From: Kaistia defluvii
Lineage (GTDB): Bacteria; Pseudomonadota; Alphaproteobacteria; Rhizobiales; Kaistiaceae
Length of the DNA stretch: 64,000 bases
Reading direction: 5' to 3'
Assembly: GCF_026343955.1 (NCBI RefSeq)
Contig: NZ_JAPKNI010000003.1
Location: 558,001 to 622,000 of the forward strand
The notes under the pieces were generated by a model, which did not search any database, was not told the origin of the DNA, and worked only from the letters and a program-made list of their open reading frames with translations. Shown in pieces: positions 1-11,317 of this stretch; position 1 is the stretch's first letter, and each line of letters begins with the position of its first letter. The position numbers were made by a program, and so were the translations under genes.

Positions 1-1484
1 AGCAGGCCGTCAGCGAAGGGGAAGAACGCGTCGGAGGCGACGACAGACCCCTTGGCCAGCGTCTCCGGCAGACCGGCGGTGCGGGCGGCATCCGCCGCCT
101 TCTTGGCGGCGATGGTCGAGCTGTCGACGCGGCTCATCTGGCCCGCACCGACGCCGACGGTGGCGCCGTCCTTCACATAGACGATGGCGTTCGACTTGAC
201 GTGCTTGGCGACGCGGAAGGCGAAGAGCAGGTCGTCGAGCTCGGCGTCGGTCGGCACCCGCTTGGTGACGACCTTCAGATCCGACTTCTGCACGCGCCCT
301 GCGTCGCGATCCTGCACCAGCAGGCCGCCCGCCACGGTCTTGACCGTCAGGCCCTTGGCGGACGCATCCGGCAGGCCGCCAGTGACCAGCAGGCGAAGGT
401 TCTTCTTGGCCGCGACGATGGCGATCGCCTCCTCGGTCGCGTCCGGGGCGATGATGACCTCGGTGAAGATCTCGACGATCTTCTTTGCGGCATCCGCGTC
501 CAGCGTCCGGTTCAGCGCGACGATGCCGCCAAAGGCGGAGACCGGGTCGCAGCGCAGCGCCTTGTCATAGGCCTCGGCAAGCGACGCGCCGGTGGCGACG
601 CCGCAGGGATTAGCGTGCTTGATGATCGCGACGGCCGCCGTCTCGGCCGGGTCGAACTCGGCCACCAGCTCGAAGGCGGCGTCGGTGTCGTTGATGTTGT
701 TGTAGGAAAGCTGCTTGCCCTGCAGCTGCTTCGCGGTCGACACGCCGGGACGAACCTCGCCGGTGGCGTAGAAGGCCGCCTGCTGGTGCGGGTTCTCGCC
801 ATAGCGCATGATTTCGCGCAAGGACCCGCCGAACGAGCGCCAGGCCGGCGCCGGCTCTTCGAGCACACGGGCAAACCAGTTCGAGACCGCCGCGTCATAG
901 GCAGCCGTGCGAGCAAAGGCTTTGGCCGCGAGGCGCTTGCGGAAGGCGAGCGGCGTCGCGCCGCCATTCGCGTCGAGCGCTTCCAGCACCGAGGCATAAT
1001 CGGCCGGGTCGACGACGATCGAGACGAAGCCGTGGTTCTTGGCGGCGGCGCGGGTCATCGCCGGGCCGCCAATATCGATGTTCTCGACGGCGGTGGCGTA
1101 ATCCTCGGTCGAGGCGATGGTCTTCTCGAACGGGTAGAGATTGACGGCAACGAGGTCGAAGCCCTCGATGCCATGCTCCTGCATTTCCGCTGCGTGCTGC
1201 GGATCGTTGCGGATGCCGAGCAGGCCGCCATGGATCTTCGGATGCAGCGTTTTGACCCGGCCGCCGAGGATTTCTGGAAAACCGATGACATCGGCGACAT
1301 TGGTGGCCGGCAGGCCGGCGTCGATCAGCGCCTTGCAGGTCGAACCCGTGGCGACCAGGGCGACGCCGCGCTCATGCAGCGCACGGGCGAAGTCGAGCAG
1401 GCCAGTGGAGTCCGACACCGAAAAGAGCGCGCGCTTCATCGGAACGAGTTCGGGAAGGGCGACCTTTGACGGCGGTACGGCCAT
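1..1484 (-). CDS. purH: Bifunctional phosphoribosylaminoimidazolecarboxamide formyltransferase / IMP cyclohydrolase PurH (3' end beyond window)
   Basis: PurH catalyses the last two steps of de novo IMP synthesis in the cytoplasm: formylation of AICAR with 10-formyl-THF, then ring closure. The ATG is at 1484-1482, and about 494 codons are visible before the window edge; the family is usually about 530-540 aa, so only the C-terminus is missing. The N-terminal MGS-like cyclohydrolase domain begins with the typical [13 protein letters not shown] and contains [16 protein letters not shown]. The transformylase half shows YGENPHQ, the KHANPCG motif and [10 protein letters not shown]. The reading frame is intact. 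It lies 68 bp downstream of the heparinase-like gene on the same strand, so co-transcription is possible. The assignment is secure. Confidence 0.96.
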   Translation of the reverse strand, partial: MAVPPSKVALPELVPMKRALFSVSDSTGLLDFARALHERGVALVATGSTCKALIDAGLPATNVADVIGFPEILGGRVKTLHPKIHGGLLGIRNDPQHAAEMQEHGIEGFDLVAVNLYPFEKTIASTEDYATAVENIDIGGPAMTRAAAKNHGFVSIVVDPADYASVLEALDANGGATPLAFRKRLAAKAFARTAAYDAAVSNWFARVLEEPAPAWRSFGGSLREIMRYGENPHQQAAFYATGEVRPGVSTAKQLQGKQLSYNNINDTDAAFELVAEFDPAETAAVAIIKHANPCGVATGASLAEAYDKALRCDPVSAFGGIVALNRTLDADAAKKIVEIFTEVIIAPDATEEAIAIVAAKKNLRLLVTGGLPDASAKGLTVKTVAGGLLVQDRDAGRVQKSDLKVVTKRVPTDAELDDLLFAFRVAKHVKSNAIVYVKDGATVGVGAGQMSRVDSSTIAAKKAADAARTAGLPETLAKGSVVASDAFFPFADGL

Positions 1485-1552
1485 GGAGTCCTCGCGGGTT
1501 CGAATGCTGAAGGCCCGCGCGATACCACGTTTTTTCACGCCATGCAGCCGCT

Positions 1553-3334
1553 TTACGCACCCAGCGGCAGATCGTCTCCGGGATCGTCGTGATTGCGCAT
1601 CCGTCCGCCCGGCTCGACGACGCGATGCAGGATCCATTCGACCGAGGCCTGATGCAACGCCCGGCCATAGACGACTATCTGATCGGTGCGCCGGCTGCCG
1701 CGAATATCGGAGAGGCGAATGCTCTCCTCGAGCAGAACCTCGAGCTCCGGAGTCTCGAACTGCCAGGCCGAACCATCCGGCAAGGCGAGGAAGACGCCGC
1801 GACCATTGTCAAAGCGCGTGGCCTCGACGGCGGGATGCAGGTGGAAACGCAGCGCGAACGCGTCGCGGCCGCCGCGCGCGATGGTGTTGCCGCTCGGCGT
1901 CGTGAACGAATCCACGCCGTCGATGCGGTCGCCATAGGCGGAAAGCACCAGCTTGCGCTCGTGCCGGATGCCGAAGCGCGCCACATAGCCGTCATGCGCC
2001 GCGATCAGCACCGTCTCGCTGCGATTGTCCTGGCGGGAGACGTCGACGCGGGTCGGGCCGGAAAGGATCGCCTCCCCGAGCTTGTCGGCGAGATAGGTCC
2101 CCTTCAGGAAGCGGCAGGACGAGGAATCGTTCAGCGTCACGGTCGAATGCGCCGCCGTGGTGCGTGCCATCCGCCGCAGCGCCGTGGCGCCCGGCCCCGG
2201 CACGCCGCAATTGACGATCAGCGGCTGGCGACCGGAGCTCATCTCGAAGGAGAGGCAGCCGGCATGCGCCTCGAGCGACAGCACCGGGCGCGGCGGCGGG
2301 CCGGTGTCGACCAGCATCACCGTGTCGCCCGCATCGAGCCGCTGATAGCCGGCATAGGGCGCATTCTTGCCCGGCGCGCCGCGCGCGTCGTCATAGGCGA
2401 GGACGGTGGCGAGCAGGCCGAGCTGGGTCTCGCCCATGCCGTTGAACTTGGCGAAGGAACCGTCGCCATGCCGGAAGAAGCGCAGCATCGGCATCATGCG
2501 GTCGATGGCGCCGAGAAGCGCCGGCGAAGGCTGCTGGCCACGAGCGGTAAAGGCCTGGCGAAGCGGCAGCAGGTCGACCAGGATTTCCAGCACCGTGCCG
2601 GGATTGCGGCCGACATGGCCGCCATCCGGCAGGATCTGCCGGGCCAGTTCGTGATCGAGCCAACGCGACGCCTGGCGGACCAGGCGCGGCTGGTCGGAAA
2701 GCGACAGCCCGGCGGCGGCCAGCGCCATCATCACGCGCAGGCGCGGCATGCCGGGGCGCACATCGCGCGCCACCCGGCGCAGATGGCGGACCTGCTTGGT
2801 CAGGGAGCGCATGAAGCGACGGTAGAAGCCGTGATCGCAGCCCTCGAGCACCAAGGGTGTCTGCGCCAGCCAGGACAGGATCCGCCGCGCCATGACGTCG
2901 GGATCACGCGCGATCGGATCATGGCTCTTCTGGAAGCGGATCCATTCGTCGAGCAGTGCGCGGGCATTGGAGCGCGAGACGGCGAGGTCGGAGGCGCGCA
3001 GATGGCGCAGCCAGCCGAAACTGTGCAGCCGCTCGGCCCAGGCGCGCGACGGCGCCTCGATCTCGAACACCGAGAAGCCGGCGACGTCGACAACCTCGCC
3101 GGCGAAGACGAAGCGGCCGGCATAGATATCGTTGGCGATGGTAGGGTCGGCGGTGCGCAGGTCGGTCGGCGCGATCAGCAGCCGCTCGGGCACCTGGCCG
3201 GAATATTTCCACCGATAAAGCGCGCTGGCATGAAACGCGTAGCGCGCTCGTCGCCATGCAGACGCGAGTGCGAAGCGGACGAGCCGACCCCGACCGGATC
3301 CTGCTCCGAACGCCATACCCTCTCGCTCCCTCAT
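1553..3334 (-). CDS. Heparinase II/III family protein
   Basis: This is a 593-residue protein of the heparinase II/III (alginate-lyase-like) family. An alpha-helical toroid forms the N-terminal half (family-typical stretches such as [13 protein letters not shown] and [20 protein letters not shown] near residues 240-260), and a beta-sandwich forms the C-terminal half ([28 protein letters not shown]). Family members cleave acidic polysaccharides by beta-elimination, but many such proteins next to purH/rsmB in Rhizobiales have no known substrate. No clear signal peptide is seen; the N-terminus is arginine-rich. An internal ATG at residue 7 (MAFGAG) is an alternative start. It lies between rsmB and purH on the same strand. 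Function beyond the family is not known. Confidence 0.8.
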   Translation of the reverse strand: MREREGMAFGAGSGRGRLVRFALASAWRRARYAFHASALYRWKYSGQVPERLLIAPTDLRTADPTIANDIYAGRFVFAGEVVDVAGFSVFEIEAPSRAWAERLHSFGWLRHLRASDLAVSRSNARALLDEWIRFQKSHDPIARDPDVMARRILSWLAQTPLVLEGCDHGFYRRFMRSLTKQVRHLRRVARDVRPGMPRLRVMMALAAAGLSLSDQPRLVRQASRWLDHELARQILPDGGHVGRNPGTVLEILVDLLPLRQAFTARGQQPSPALLGAIDRMMPMLRFFRHGDGSFAKFNGMGETQLGLLATVLAYDDARGAPGKNAPYAGYQRLDAGDTVMLVDTGPPPRPVLSLEAHAGCLSFEMSSGRQPLIVNCGVPGPGATALRRMARTTAAHSTVTLNDSSSCRFLKGTYLADKLGEAILSGPTRVDVSRQDNRSETVLIAAHDGYVARFGIRHERKLVLSAYGDRIDGVDSFTTPSGNTIARGGRDAFALRFHLHPAVEATRFDNGRGVFLALPDGSAWQFETPELEVLLEESIRLSDIRGSRRTDQIVVYGRALHQASVEWILHRVVEPGGRMRNHDDPGDDLPLGA

Positions 3335-3440
3335 CTACGGCTGAAATCGTGCTGACCCGATCGTCGACGGTTCGAAACGAATCAGTCGGCCAGCGATTCG
3401 AGCAATCTAATTGCGGATTCGCTCAAATTGAAACCGTTTC

Positions 3441-3460
3441 CCGGCGCCTAGAGGCGCCGG
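3441..3460 (-). other. Inverted repeat spanning the rsmB stop codon
   Basis: CCGGCGCCT and AGGCGCCGG form a perfect 9-bp inverted repeat separated by two bases, and the rsmB TAG stop lies inside it. The minus-strand transcript could form a GC-rich hairpin here, but no U-run follows (GAAACGG comes next), so it is not a classical intrinsic terminator. It may be a weak terminator or an RNA 3'-end stabiliser. Confidence 0.4.
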
Positions 3461-4812
3461 AAGCGGGCGGCGAAGAAGCCGTCGAGCCCGGAAAGCCGCG
3501 GCTCGGCATTCGGCAGGTCGGATGGCAGCGTGCGCAGGAAGCCGTCGCGACAGATGGCTTCGACACCGCCCACCTCCTCCGGCCGGATCGGCTCCAAAAC
3601 CAGCGGTAGGCTGGCCAAGGCCAACGCAACCTGATCCTCGCCCTCGGCCTTCTCCAGCGAACAGGTGCAGTAGACCAGCGTTCCGCCGGAGACCAGCATC
3701 GAGGTGGCGCGCGCGAGCAGCGAGGCCTGCAGATTGGCCAGCGCCTTGATGTCGGCCGGCCGCTTCAGCACGGCGACGTCGGGATGGCGGCGGATCGTGC
3801 CGGTCGCCGAGCACGGCGCGTCGAGCAGGATGGCGTCGAACAGCCGGTTCGGCTGCCAGGTCTCGACATCGGCCGCGATGGTTCCGATCTGCAGCTTGAG
3901 CCGCGACAGATTCTCGCGCACCCGCTGCAGGCGGCCCTCATTGATGTCGACGGCCATCACCTTGGCGCCGGCGGCGGCGAGCTGGGCGGTCTTGCCGCCC
4001 GGCGCCGCGCAGAGATCGGCGACGTCGAGACCCTCGACCTTGCCGAGCAGCTTGGCCGGCAGCGCGGCGGCGGCGTCCTGCACCCACCACTGGCCTTCGG
4101 CGAAGCCCGGCAGTGCGTCAATCGGTCCGTGCGCAATCAGGCGGACGCTGCCGGTCGGCAGGACGATGCCGCCGAGCTTCTCCGCCCAGCCCTCGGGATC
4201 GGACTTGACCGACAGGTCGAGCGACGGCTCCAGCAGATGGGCGGCGGCGATCGCCTGCGTGGTCTCGGCGCCATAGTCCTTGACCCAGCGCTCATAGAGC
4301 CAGTCTGGCACGTTGAGGCGAACCTCATCCTGCGAGGCGAGAATGGCGTCCCGCTGCTCGGTCAGGCGGCGCAGCACGGCGTTGACCAAGCCCTTGAAAT
4401 GGCGCGCGTCGCGATCGGCCTCGGCGGTCTCGACGGCGATCGAGACGGCGGCATGATCGGGCACGTCCATGAACAGGATCTGCGCCGCGGCGACATGCAG
4501 GATCGCCGGCAGCGGGCCGGACTTGCGCGGCAGGGCTTTGTCGAGGAAGCGGCCCAGCGCGTCGTCGATCTGGCCGCGACGGCGCAGCGCGATGCCGAGA
4601 ATGGCCCGCGCCAGGCCGCGCTCGCGCGGATCGAGCGTTTCGAACGGCCCGTCGGTGGCGTCGACGGCGCTATCGAGCGGGCGATGGTCGACCAGCACGG
4701 CCATCAGCGCGGTGGTCGCGGCAAGGCGGGCGGCGACGCCCGGCGCGAGGCGGGGCGCACGCGGCGCGTTGCGGTTCGGACGGGTACCGGCCGGCGTTGT
4801 CTTCTTGCTCAA
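3448..4812 (-). CDS. rsmB: 16S rRNA (cytosine(967)-C(5))-methyltransferase RsmB
   Basis: RsmB methylates C967 of 16S rRNA using SAM. The N-terminal part is a NusB-like RNA-binding domain and the C-terminal part a Rossmann methyltransferase. Visible motifs, numbered from the TTG start, are the SAM loop [10 protein letters not shown] (about 266-275), the catalytic DAPCSATG (about 331-338) and CTCS (about 382-385) with the second conserved cysteine. The likely start is the TTG at 4812-4810 (LSKK...), which overlaps the htpX TGA as TTGA and gives 454 aa; the only upstream ATG (4857) lies well inside htpX. The overlap indicates translational coupling with htpX. Confidence 0.93.
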   Translation of the reverse strand: MSKKTTPAGTRPNRNAPRAPRLAPGVAARLAATTALMAVLVDHRPLDSAVDATDGPFETLDPRERGLARAILGIALRRRGQIDDALGRFLDKALPRKSGPLPAILHVAAAQILFMDVPDHAAVSIAVETAEADRDARHFKGLVNAVLRRLTEQRDAILASQDEVRLNVPDWLYERWVKDYGAETTQAIAAAHLLEPSLDLSVKSDPEGWAEKLGGIVLPTGSVRLIAHGPIDALPGFAEGQWWVQDAAAALPAKLLGKVEGLDVADLCAAPGGKTAQLAAAGAKVMAVDINEGRLQRVRENLSRLKLQIGTIAADVETWQPNRLFDAILLDAPCSATGTIRRHPDVAVLKRPADIKALANLQASLLARATSMLVSGGTLVYCTCSLEKAEGEDQVALALASLPLVLEPIRPEEVGGVEAICRDGFLRTLPSDLPNAEPRLSGLDGFFAARFRRL

Positions 4813-5810
4813 CCCCACGGCCCCCGGCCCTGCGAACCGCCGGAGCCATTGCCCCACGGCCCGCGCGACGCACCCGAAGCGGGACGGCTGGAACGGAAGC
4901 CGCCCGGCAGGTTGACGCCACGGCCAGCGCCCGGACCCGGACCGAAGCCCGCGCCCTGGCTGCCTGTCTCGGCTTCCATCGCCAGCAGCGCCGCGATCCG
5001 GTTGTCGGTATCGGGATGGGTAGAAAAGAGATTGTCCATGCGCTGCCCGGATAGGGGATTGATGATGAAGAGATGCGCGGAAGCCGGATTGGCCTCTGCC
5101 GTCTCGTTGGGGATCTCGTGCGCCCCGCGCGCGATCTTGGCAAGGGCTGTCGCGAGCGAACGCGGCGAACCGCAGATCTCCGCCCCCAGCCGGTCGGCCG
5201 CGTATTCGCGCGTCCGGCTGACCGCCATCTGCACCAGCATGGCGGCCATGGGCGCGACGATCATCATGACGATCGTCCCGATCATGCCGATCCCGCCGCC
5301 CTCGCGGTTGCGGTTGCCACCGAACAGGAAGGCGAAATTGGCCAGCATCGAGATGGCGCCGGCCAGCGTCGCCGCAATGGTCATGGTCAGCGTGTCGTGA
5401 TTCTTCACATGCGCCAGTTCATGCGCCATCACGCCGGCGATCTCGTCGCGGGAGAGTGCCTGCAGCAGGCCGGTCGACGCGGCAACGGCGGCATTTTGCG
5501 GATTGCGGCCGGTGGCGAAGGCATTGGGCTGGGCGGAATCGATCACATAGACCTTCGGCATGGGCAGGTTGGCGCGCTGCGCCAGCTGCCGGACGATGCC
5601 GTAATACTCCGGCGCGCTGCGTTCGTCGACCTCATGGGCGCCGTACATCGACAGCACCATCTTGTCGGAATTCCAGTAGCTGAACACGTTCATGCCGGCG
5701 GCGATGACGAAGGCGATCATCATGCCGCTGGATCCGCCGATCAGATAGCCGATGCCCATGAACAGGGCGGTCAGGGCCGCGATCAGCAGGGCAGTGCGCA
5801 TGATGTTCAT
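4809..5810 (-). CDS. htpX: Zinc metalloprotease HtpX
   Basis: HtpX is a membrane-bound M48 zinc endopeptidase that degrades misfolded inner-membrane proteins and is typically heat- or envelope-stress-induced. The 333-aa protein has two N-terminal membrane segments (about residues 5-25 and 29-46), the zinc motif HELAH at 130-134, two further hydrophobic segments after it (about 145-165 and 178-200), and the [15 protein letters not shown]-like region with the third zinc ligand (Glu). The C-terminal tail from about residue 300 is Gly/Ser/Pro-rich and disordered. Its stop codon overlaps the rsmB start. A 172-bp divergent region separates it from the DUF1674 gene. Confidence 0.95.
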   Translation of the reverse strand: MNIMRTALLIAALTALFMGIGYLIGGSSGMMIAFVIAAGMNVFSYWNSDKMVLSMYGAHEVDERSAPEYYGIVRQLAQRANLPMPKVYVIDSAQPNAFATGRNPQNAAVAASTGLLQALSRDEIAGVMAHELAHVKNHDTLTMTIAATLAGAISMLANFAFLFGGNRNREGGGIGMIGTIVMMIVAPMAAMLVQMAVSRTREYAADRLGAEICGSPRSLATALAKIARGAHEIPNETAEANPASAHLFIINPLSGQRMDNLFSTHPDTDNRIAALLAMEAETGSQGAGFGPGPGAGRGVNLPGGFRSSRPASGASRGPWGNGSGGSQGRGPWG

Positions 5811-5982
5811 CGGGGACTCCGGGAATGACTCCGAGGATGGTTGGCGGACCGGCTGCGTTGCAGCGGCCCGCCGCTTCGACCTATATGATGGGAGGAGGCA
5901 GGTCGACCTGCAAGCGGCGGCTTGGCTGGAATCCGCCGGAAAGCAAGCCGTTTCCCTCCCTTATGCAACGTGCGAGGCCCTC

Positions 5983-6180
5983 ATGAGCGACGAAGTCGAA
6001 ACCCCTATGCCGCCGCGCCCGCTCAGCGACGCCGCCCGCCGCGCGCTGGCCGAGGCGGAGGTCCGCCGGATCGAGATCGACGCGGCGACGAAGCGCCCGC
6101 GCGAAATCCTCGGCCGCTCCGGCCCGGAGCCGATCCGCTATGGCGACTGGGAAAACAAGGGCATCGCCAGCGATTTCTGA
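5983..6180 (+). CDS. DUF1674 protein, SDHAF4-like succinate dehydrogenase assembly factor
   Basis: This 65-residue protein carries the DUF1674 hallmark at its C-terminus, GRSGPEPIRYGDWENKG, followed by a terminal SDF. Eukaryotic members (SDHAF4/Sdh8) protect the flavinylated SdhA subunit during complex II assembly, and alphaproteobacterial homologues are thought to do the same; this is family knowledge, not shown here. The start MSDEVETP at 5983 was chosen over upstream in-frame ATGs because the upstream part is arginine-rich, non-conserved and overlaps the htpX start region. It is probably monocistronic, though the CopG/ParE-like pair follows after 62 bp. Confidence 0.85.
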   Translation: MSDEVETPMPPRPLSDAARRALAEAEVRRIEIDAATKRPREILGRSGPEPIRYGDWENKGIASDF

Positions 6181-6242
6181 GGGCGGGACGGGCGCACTCT
6201 CCTGTGCTAGCCTCCCTCCACACACAGCGGATCGGGAATGCC

Positions 6243-6515
6243 ATGCCATTGTCAGTCAAGCTGGACCCGGATGCCGAGGCGCGCCTGAAGGCGCTGGCGG
6301 AATCACGTCATCTCAATCCGGACGTCATGCTGCAGGAGGCAATCGGGGAATATCTCGATCGCGAGGAAGCACGCCAGGCCTTCAGGACAGAAGCCTTGGC
6401 GTCGCTCAGCGCCTTCCACGAGGACGGGCTGCACGTAACCCTAGAAGAGACTGAGGCTTGGCTCGATAGCTGGGGCACGGATGCGGAAACGCCTCCGCCG
6501 GCTTGCCACAAATAG
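6243..6515 (+). CDS. Ribbon-helix-helix (CopG-type) antitoxin-like protein
   Basis: This 90-aa protein has an N-terminal ribbon-helix-helix segment: the beta strand MPLSVKLDPDAEARL, then helices LKALAESRHLNPDVML and QEAIGEYLDREEAR. The acidic C-terminal part (LHVTLEETEAWLDSWG) resembles toxin-neutralising tails of ParD/CopG antitoxins. It directly precedes and overlaps by 13 bp a ParE/RelE-like gene, the usual antitoxin-toxin order. Such antitoxins normally autorepress their promoter. The assignment is based on fold signature and context; the exact family (ParD or another RHH) is uncertain. Confidence 0.75.
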   Translation: MPLSVKLDPDAEARLKALAESRHLNPDVMLQEAIGEYLDREEARQAFRTEALASLSAFHEDGLHVTLEETEAWLDSWGTDAETPPPACHK

Positions 6516-6796
6516 TCCTGACAGCGGGTGCGCTTGCCGGCATAGAGCGATGCCGTAACCATCTTTTCGCCCGCGACCCCGATGCGGCACGTCGCGCCGC
6601 ATCGGTGATAAGGAACCAGTTGCAGATCCTATCGGGCGCGCCGATGGCAGGCAGGCCCTTTCCCGGCACGCCGGAACTGCGCGAGTTGATAATTCCATTT
6701 GGCCGAACCGGCTATGTCGCGCTTTATCACTACGACATTCCATCGGACCGTGTGCTGATCCTCGCCTTCCGGCATCAGCGAGAGGCCGGCTACTGA
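6503..6796 (+). CDS. ParE/RelE superfamily toxin-like protein
   Basis: This 97-aa protein has RelE/ParE-fold features: TAGALAGIERCRNHL at the N-terminus, a helix with AARRAASVIRNQLQIL, then PMAGRPFPGTPELRELIIPFGRTGYVALYHYD and the C-terminal strand VLILAFRHQREAGY. ParE members inhibit DNA gyrase and RelE members cleave mRNA on the ribosome; which applies here cannot be seen. The start is the TTG at 6503, because no in-frame ATG is available before the conserved N-terminus. It overlaps the antitoxin-like gene, indicating coupling. A strong hairpin overlaps its stop codon. Confidence 0.75.
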   Translation: MPQIVLTAGALAGIERCRNHLFARDPDAARRAASVIRNQLQILSGAPMAGRPFPGTPELRELIIPFGRTGYVALYHYDIPSDRVLILAFRHQREAGY

Positions 6797-6814
6797 GCCG
6801 GCCTCTGCCATTTT

Positions 6815-6815
<1 letters not shown>
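6781..6815 (+). terminator. Hairpin at the toxin gene end, between convergent genes
   Basis: AGAGGCCGGCT (6781-6791) and AGCCGGCCTCT (6796-6806) form a perfect 11-bp stem with a 4-base loop, followed on the plus strand by GCCATTTTC. The stem includes the toxin stop codon. It lies between the convergent toxin and acs genes, so it probably ends plus-strand transcription and may also block read-through from acs. Confidence 0.65.
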
Positions 6816-8755
<1,940 letters not shown>

Positions 8756-8812
8756 CTTGATTCCTCCCTGGCAGCTCCGCTTTCAGCGAAGCACACCTTA
8801 ATGCCGGCGGCA

Positions 8813-9565
8813 TTATGCGAATCCCGGCTCTCCCGGCAAGACAGTCTGGAAACCTTCGCGGTTGTCGAAGCCCAGTATGCGCACCCGCTTCACCGCGGCA
8901 TCCTCGAGGGCGGGATGAACCGGGACGTCATATCGGGCGAGATCACGCACGCGGGCGAGCGGACGATAGGTCCGGTCCGGGTCGCCGGCGATCACCGTGA
9001 CGCCGCTGGTGGCGAGCATTCCCAGCCACGGCAGCAGCCGCGCCGCGAAGCCCGGATCATAGAAGACGTCGCCGGCGAGCAACACGTCGACATTCCCGAT
9101 CGCACTGCCGACAATGTCGGCCTGGCGTACGCGGATATCGCAGCCATTTGCTGCGGCGTTGAGGGAAATTGCTGCAACTGCGAAGGGATCGATGTCGATC
9201 GCCTCGACCTGGGCGGCGCCCGCCTTCGCGGCGGCGATCGCGACCAGTCCGGAACCGGAGGCGAAATCGAGCACACACCTGCCTTTGACGAGTTCCGGAT
9301 GATCCAGGACATAACGCGCCAGCCCCTGTCCGCCGGCCCAGGCAAACGCCCAGAAAGGCGGCGGCATGTCGGCGCGGTCCAGCGCCGCTTCGGTCAGATG
9401 CCAAAGCGCGGTCGCCTCATCTGCTTGATAAATCTGGATTTCCGGAACGAAGGCAACCGGCGCCAGCCGGGTCTGTTCGACGATGAAGCGCGCGGGATCG
9501 TCGAACAATCGCTCGCTCAGATCGAGGCGGGGTCGAGCCCGCCCAGTTCGCAGATCAGCTTCCAT
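8813..9565 (-). CDS. METTL20/ETFB-type protein lysine methyltransferase-like, SAM-dependent
   Basis: This is a class I SAM methyltransferase of about 250 aa. Motif I is LDFASGSGLVAIAAAKAG, followed by EAIDIDPFA; the post-II motif is GDVFYD. The N-terminal stretch LAPVAFVPEIQIYQADEATALW and PPPFWAFAWAGGQ are characteristic of the family of human METTL20 and its characterised Agrobacterium homologue, which methylate lysines of the electron transfer flavoprotein beta subunit. Substrate here is inferred from family similarity. The ATG at 9565 (MEADL) is preferred; it overlaps the 3' end of the EVE gene by 49 bp, and a further upstream in-frame start at 9700 would lie deep inside that gene. Confidence 0.8.
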   Translation of the reverse strand: MEADLRTGRARPRLDLSERLFDDPARFIVEQTRLAPVAFVPEIQIYQADEATALWHLTEAALDRADMPPPFWAFAWAGGQGLARYVLDHPELVKGRCVLDFASGSGLVAIAAAKAGAAQVEAIDIDPFAVAAISLNAAANGCDIRVRQADIVGSAIGNVDVLLAGDVFYDPGFAARLLPWLGMLATSGVTVIAGDPDRTYRPLARVRDLARYDVPVHPALEDAAVKRVRILGFDNREGFQTVLPGEPGFA

Positions 9566-9945
9566 TCGGCTTCCGTCACCGGCTGCACCGAAAGTCGCGA
9601 ATTGCCGACCAGCGCCATGCCCTCCAGCCGGGGCTCGGCCTTGGCCGTCTCCAGCGAATAGGGCTTGGGGATCGGCCGGATGGCGCGCAGGTCGACGCAT
9701 TCCCAGCGGCCGCTGTCATCGGTCGAATCCGGATGGGCCAGCTTCGCCACCTCGACGATCCCGACGATCTCCTTGCCGATATTGGAATGGTAGAAGAAGC
9801 CGCGATCGCCAAGCTGCATGGCGCGCATGTTGTTGCGCGCCTGATAGTTGCGGACCCCGTCCCATTCCTGGCCAGCCGCGCCCTTCTTTACGAGATCATC
9901 GAAGGAAAACACGTCGGGTTCGGACTTGAAGAGCCAATAGGCCAT
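9517..9945 (-). CDS. EVE domain-containing protein
   Basis: This 142-aa single-domain protein begins MAYWLFKSEPDVFSFDDL, the classical start of the EVE family (PUA-like fold), and contains WDGVRNYQARNNMRAM and GDRGFFYHSN. EVE domains bind modified bases in nucleic acids; bacterial stand-alone members often accompany core metabolic genes. It is followed on the same strand by the ETFB-type methyltransferase with overlap and preceded by the YciI-like gene. Its biochemical role in the cell is unknown. Confidence 0.9.
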   Translation of the reverse strand: MAYWLFKSEPDVFSFDDLVKKGAAGQEWDGVRNYQARNNMRAMQLGDRGFFYHSNIGKEIVGIVEVAKLAHPDSTDDSGRWECVDLRAIRPIPKPYSLETAKAEPRLEGMALVGNSRLSVQPVTEAEWKLICELGGLDPASI

Positions 9946-9988
9946 GGGACGCTCCGGTAGAGATCAAGAAGGAAGTCGGGTCGACCGA

Positions 9989-10267
9989 TCAGGCCGGCTT
10001 GCCGACGGCCCAGCGCCAGGGACGAACCACCGTTTCCTTGAACAGTCCGGCCTTGGCATAGGGGTCGGTTGCGAAGACGGCGCGGGCGGCGGCCTCGTCC
10101 TCGGCTTCGAGGATCAGCAGCGAGCCGACCATGTCGCCCTTGTCGTCCAGGAACGGGCCGGCGATCGCCATGCCGGTTTCCTTCAGCCATTCGATGTGAG
10201 CGGGGCGGTTCTCGAGACGAACCGGCAGGCCGTCCTCGCGATCGGTCAGAATGGCAACGAAATGCAT
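9989..10267 (-). CDS. YciI family protein
   Basis: This small protein of 92 aa belongs to the YciI/dimeric alpha-beta barrel family: MHFVAILTDRED at the start, RPAHIEWLKE with the conserved His, GDMVGSLLILEAEDEAAARA and DPYAKAGLF. The ATG at 10267 is preceded by GGAGGTTTT, a good ribosome site; an upstream start at 10294 would include the Shine-Dalgarno region and is unlikely. Related proteins are putative small-molecule enzymes of unknown substrate. It sits between gpsA and the EVE gene. Confidence 0.87.
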   Translation of the reverse strand: MHFVAILTDREDGLPVRLENRPAHIEWLKETGMAIAGPFLDDKGDMVGSLLILEAEDEAAARAVFATDPYAKAGLFKETVVRPWRWAVGKPA

Positions 10268-10315
10268 GAAAACCTCCAAGAATTGCGGCGGCACGGTAGG
10301 CGGCTCGCTCGCTCA

Positions 10316-10346
10316 GGTAAAGACCTCGGGGCCCGACGGCCCGAGG
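10316..10346 (-). terminator. Probable intrinsic terminator of the tsaD-NUDIX-gpsA unit
   Basis: On the minus strand just after the gpsA stop, CCTCGGGCC and GGCCCCGAGG form a stem with one bulged G and a 4-base loop, followed by TCTTTACC. The U-tract is modest, but the place between gpsA and the yciI-like gene fits a terminator. Confidence 0.6.
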
Positions 10347-10348
10347 GA

Positions 10349-11317
10349 TCAGTCGGCCTCGCGCTTCAGCGGACGCAGCATCAGCGCTTCCGCCGCCGCA
10401 TCGATCGAGAGCGTGCCGTCGAGGATGGCGGCGACCGCCTCTGTGATCGGCATCGGCACGCCGAGCCGGCGGGCGAGATCGCGCGCCACCGGCGCCGTCG
10501 CGGCGCCTTCGGCAAGCGCCGGCGGCAGGGTCGCGCCGCTGCCCAGCGCATGGCCATAGGCGAAATTGCGCGATTGCACCGACGAGCAGGTGAGCACGAG
10601 ATCGCCGAGGCCGGACAGGCCCATCAGCGTTTCCGGCTGCGCGCCCTGCGCCTCGCCGAGACGACGCAGTTCGGCGAAGCCGCGCGCGATCACGGCCGCA
10701 CTCGCGCTGGCGCCGAATTCGCGGCCGGCGACGATGCCGGCGGCGATCGCCAGCACGTTCTTGAACGCGCCGCCGATCTCGACGCCCAACATGTCGGTCT
10801 CGGCATAGGGGCGGAAGCTGGCGGAGCCCAGCGCATGGCAGAGCGCCATAGCAAGCCTCAGATCCATGGCGGCGATGGTGACGGCGGTCGGCAGGCCGCG
10901 CGCCACATCGACGGCAAAGCTCGGTCCCGACAGCACGGCGGGGGCGGCGGGCGGCAATGCCTCCGCCAGAACCTCGGTCATCCGCTTGGCGGTGCCGCGT
11001 TCCAGGCCCTTGGCGCAAAGCACGACCGGCGTGTCCTCGGCGATCGCCTCGAGATGGGCCGCCACCTCGCGCAACGTTTGCGCGGGCGTCGCAAGCAGGA
11101 TCGCATCGGCCGCCAGGACATCGCCGATCCGGTCGGTGATCCGCAGCGAAGCCGGCAGCGTCACGCCCGGCAAGTGGGCGGAATTCTCGTGCGTGGCCGC
11201 CATGTCGGCGACGTTGCGGCCCCAGAGCGTCACCGTGCGGCCGGCGCGGTGGGCGGCAAGCGCCAGAGCGGTGCCCCAGGCACCGGCGCCGACGACAGCG
11301 ATATGGTCGATCGTCAT
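10349..11317 (-). CDS. gpsA: Glycerol-3-phosphate dehydrogenase [NAD(P)+]
   Basis: GpsA reduces dihydroxyacetone phosphate to sn-glycerol-3-phosphate for phospholipid synthesis. The 322-aa protein starts [19 protein letters not shown] (nucleotide-binding GxGxxG), with CAKGLERGT, SGPSFAVDVARGLPTA, the catalytic-lysine segment GVEIGGAFKNVLAIAAG and MGLSGLGDLVLTC in order. Its ATG overlaps the NUDIX gene stop by 4 bp (ATGA), indicating translational coupling within tsaD-NUDIX-gpsA, an arrangement common in Rhizobiales. Confidence 0.96.
   Translation of the reverse strand: MTIDHIAVVGAGAWGTALALAAHRAGRTVTLWGRNVADMAATHENSAHLPGVTLPASLRITDRIGDVLAADAILLATPAQTLREVAAHLEAIAEDTPVVLCAKGLERGTAKRMTEVLAEALPPAAPAVLSGPSFAVDVARGLPTAVTIAAMDLRLAMALCHALGSASFRPYAETDMLGVEIGGAFKNVLAIAAGIVAGREFGASASAAVIARGFAELRRLGEAQGAQPETLMGLSGLGDLVLTCSSVQSRNFAYGHALGSGATLPPALAEGAATAPVARDLARRLGVPMPITEAVAAILDGTLSIDAAAEALMLRPLKREAD

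Noticed and set aside
1589-3355. 588-codon plus-strand open frame opposite the heparinase-like gene
   Set aside because: Antisense shadow: amino-acid composition (Arg/His/Gln-rich) and lack of motifs; the minus-strand protein matches a known family.
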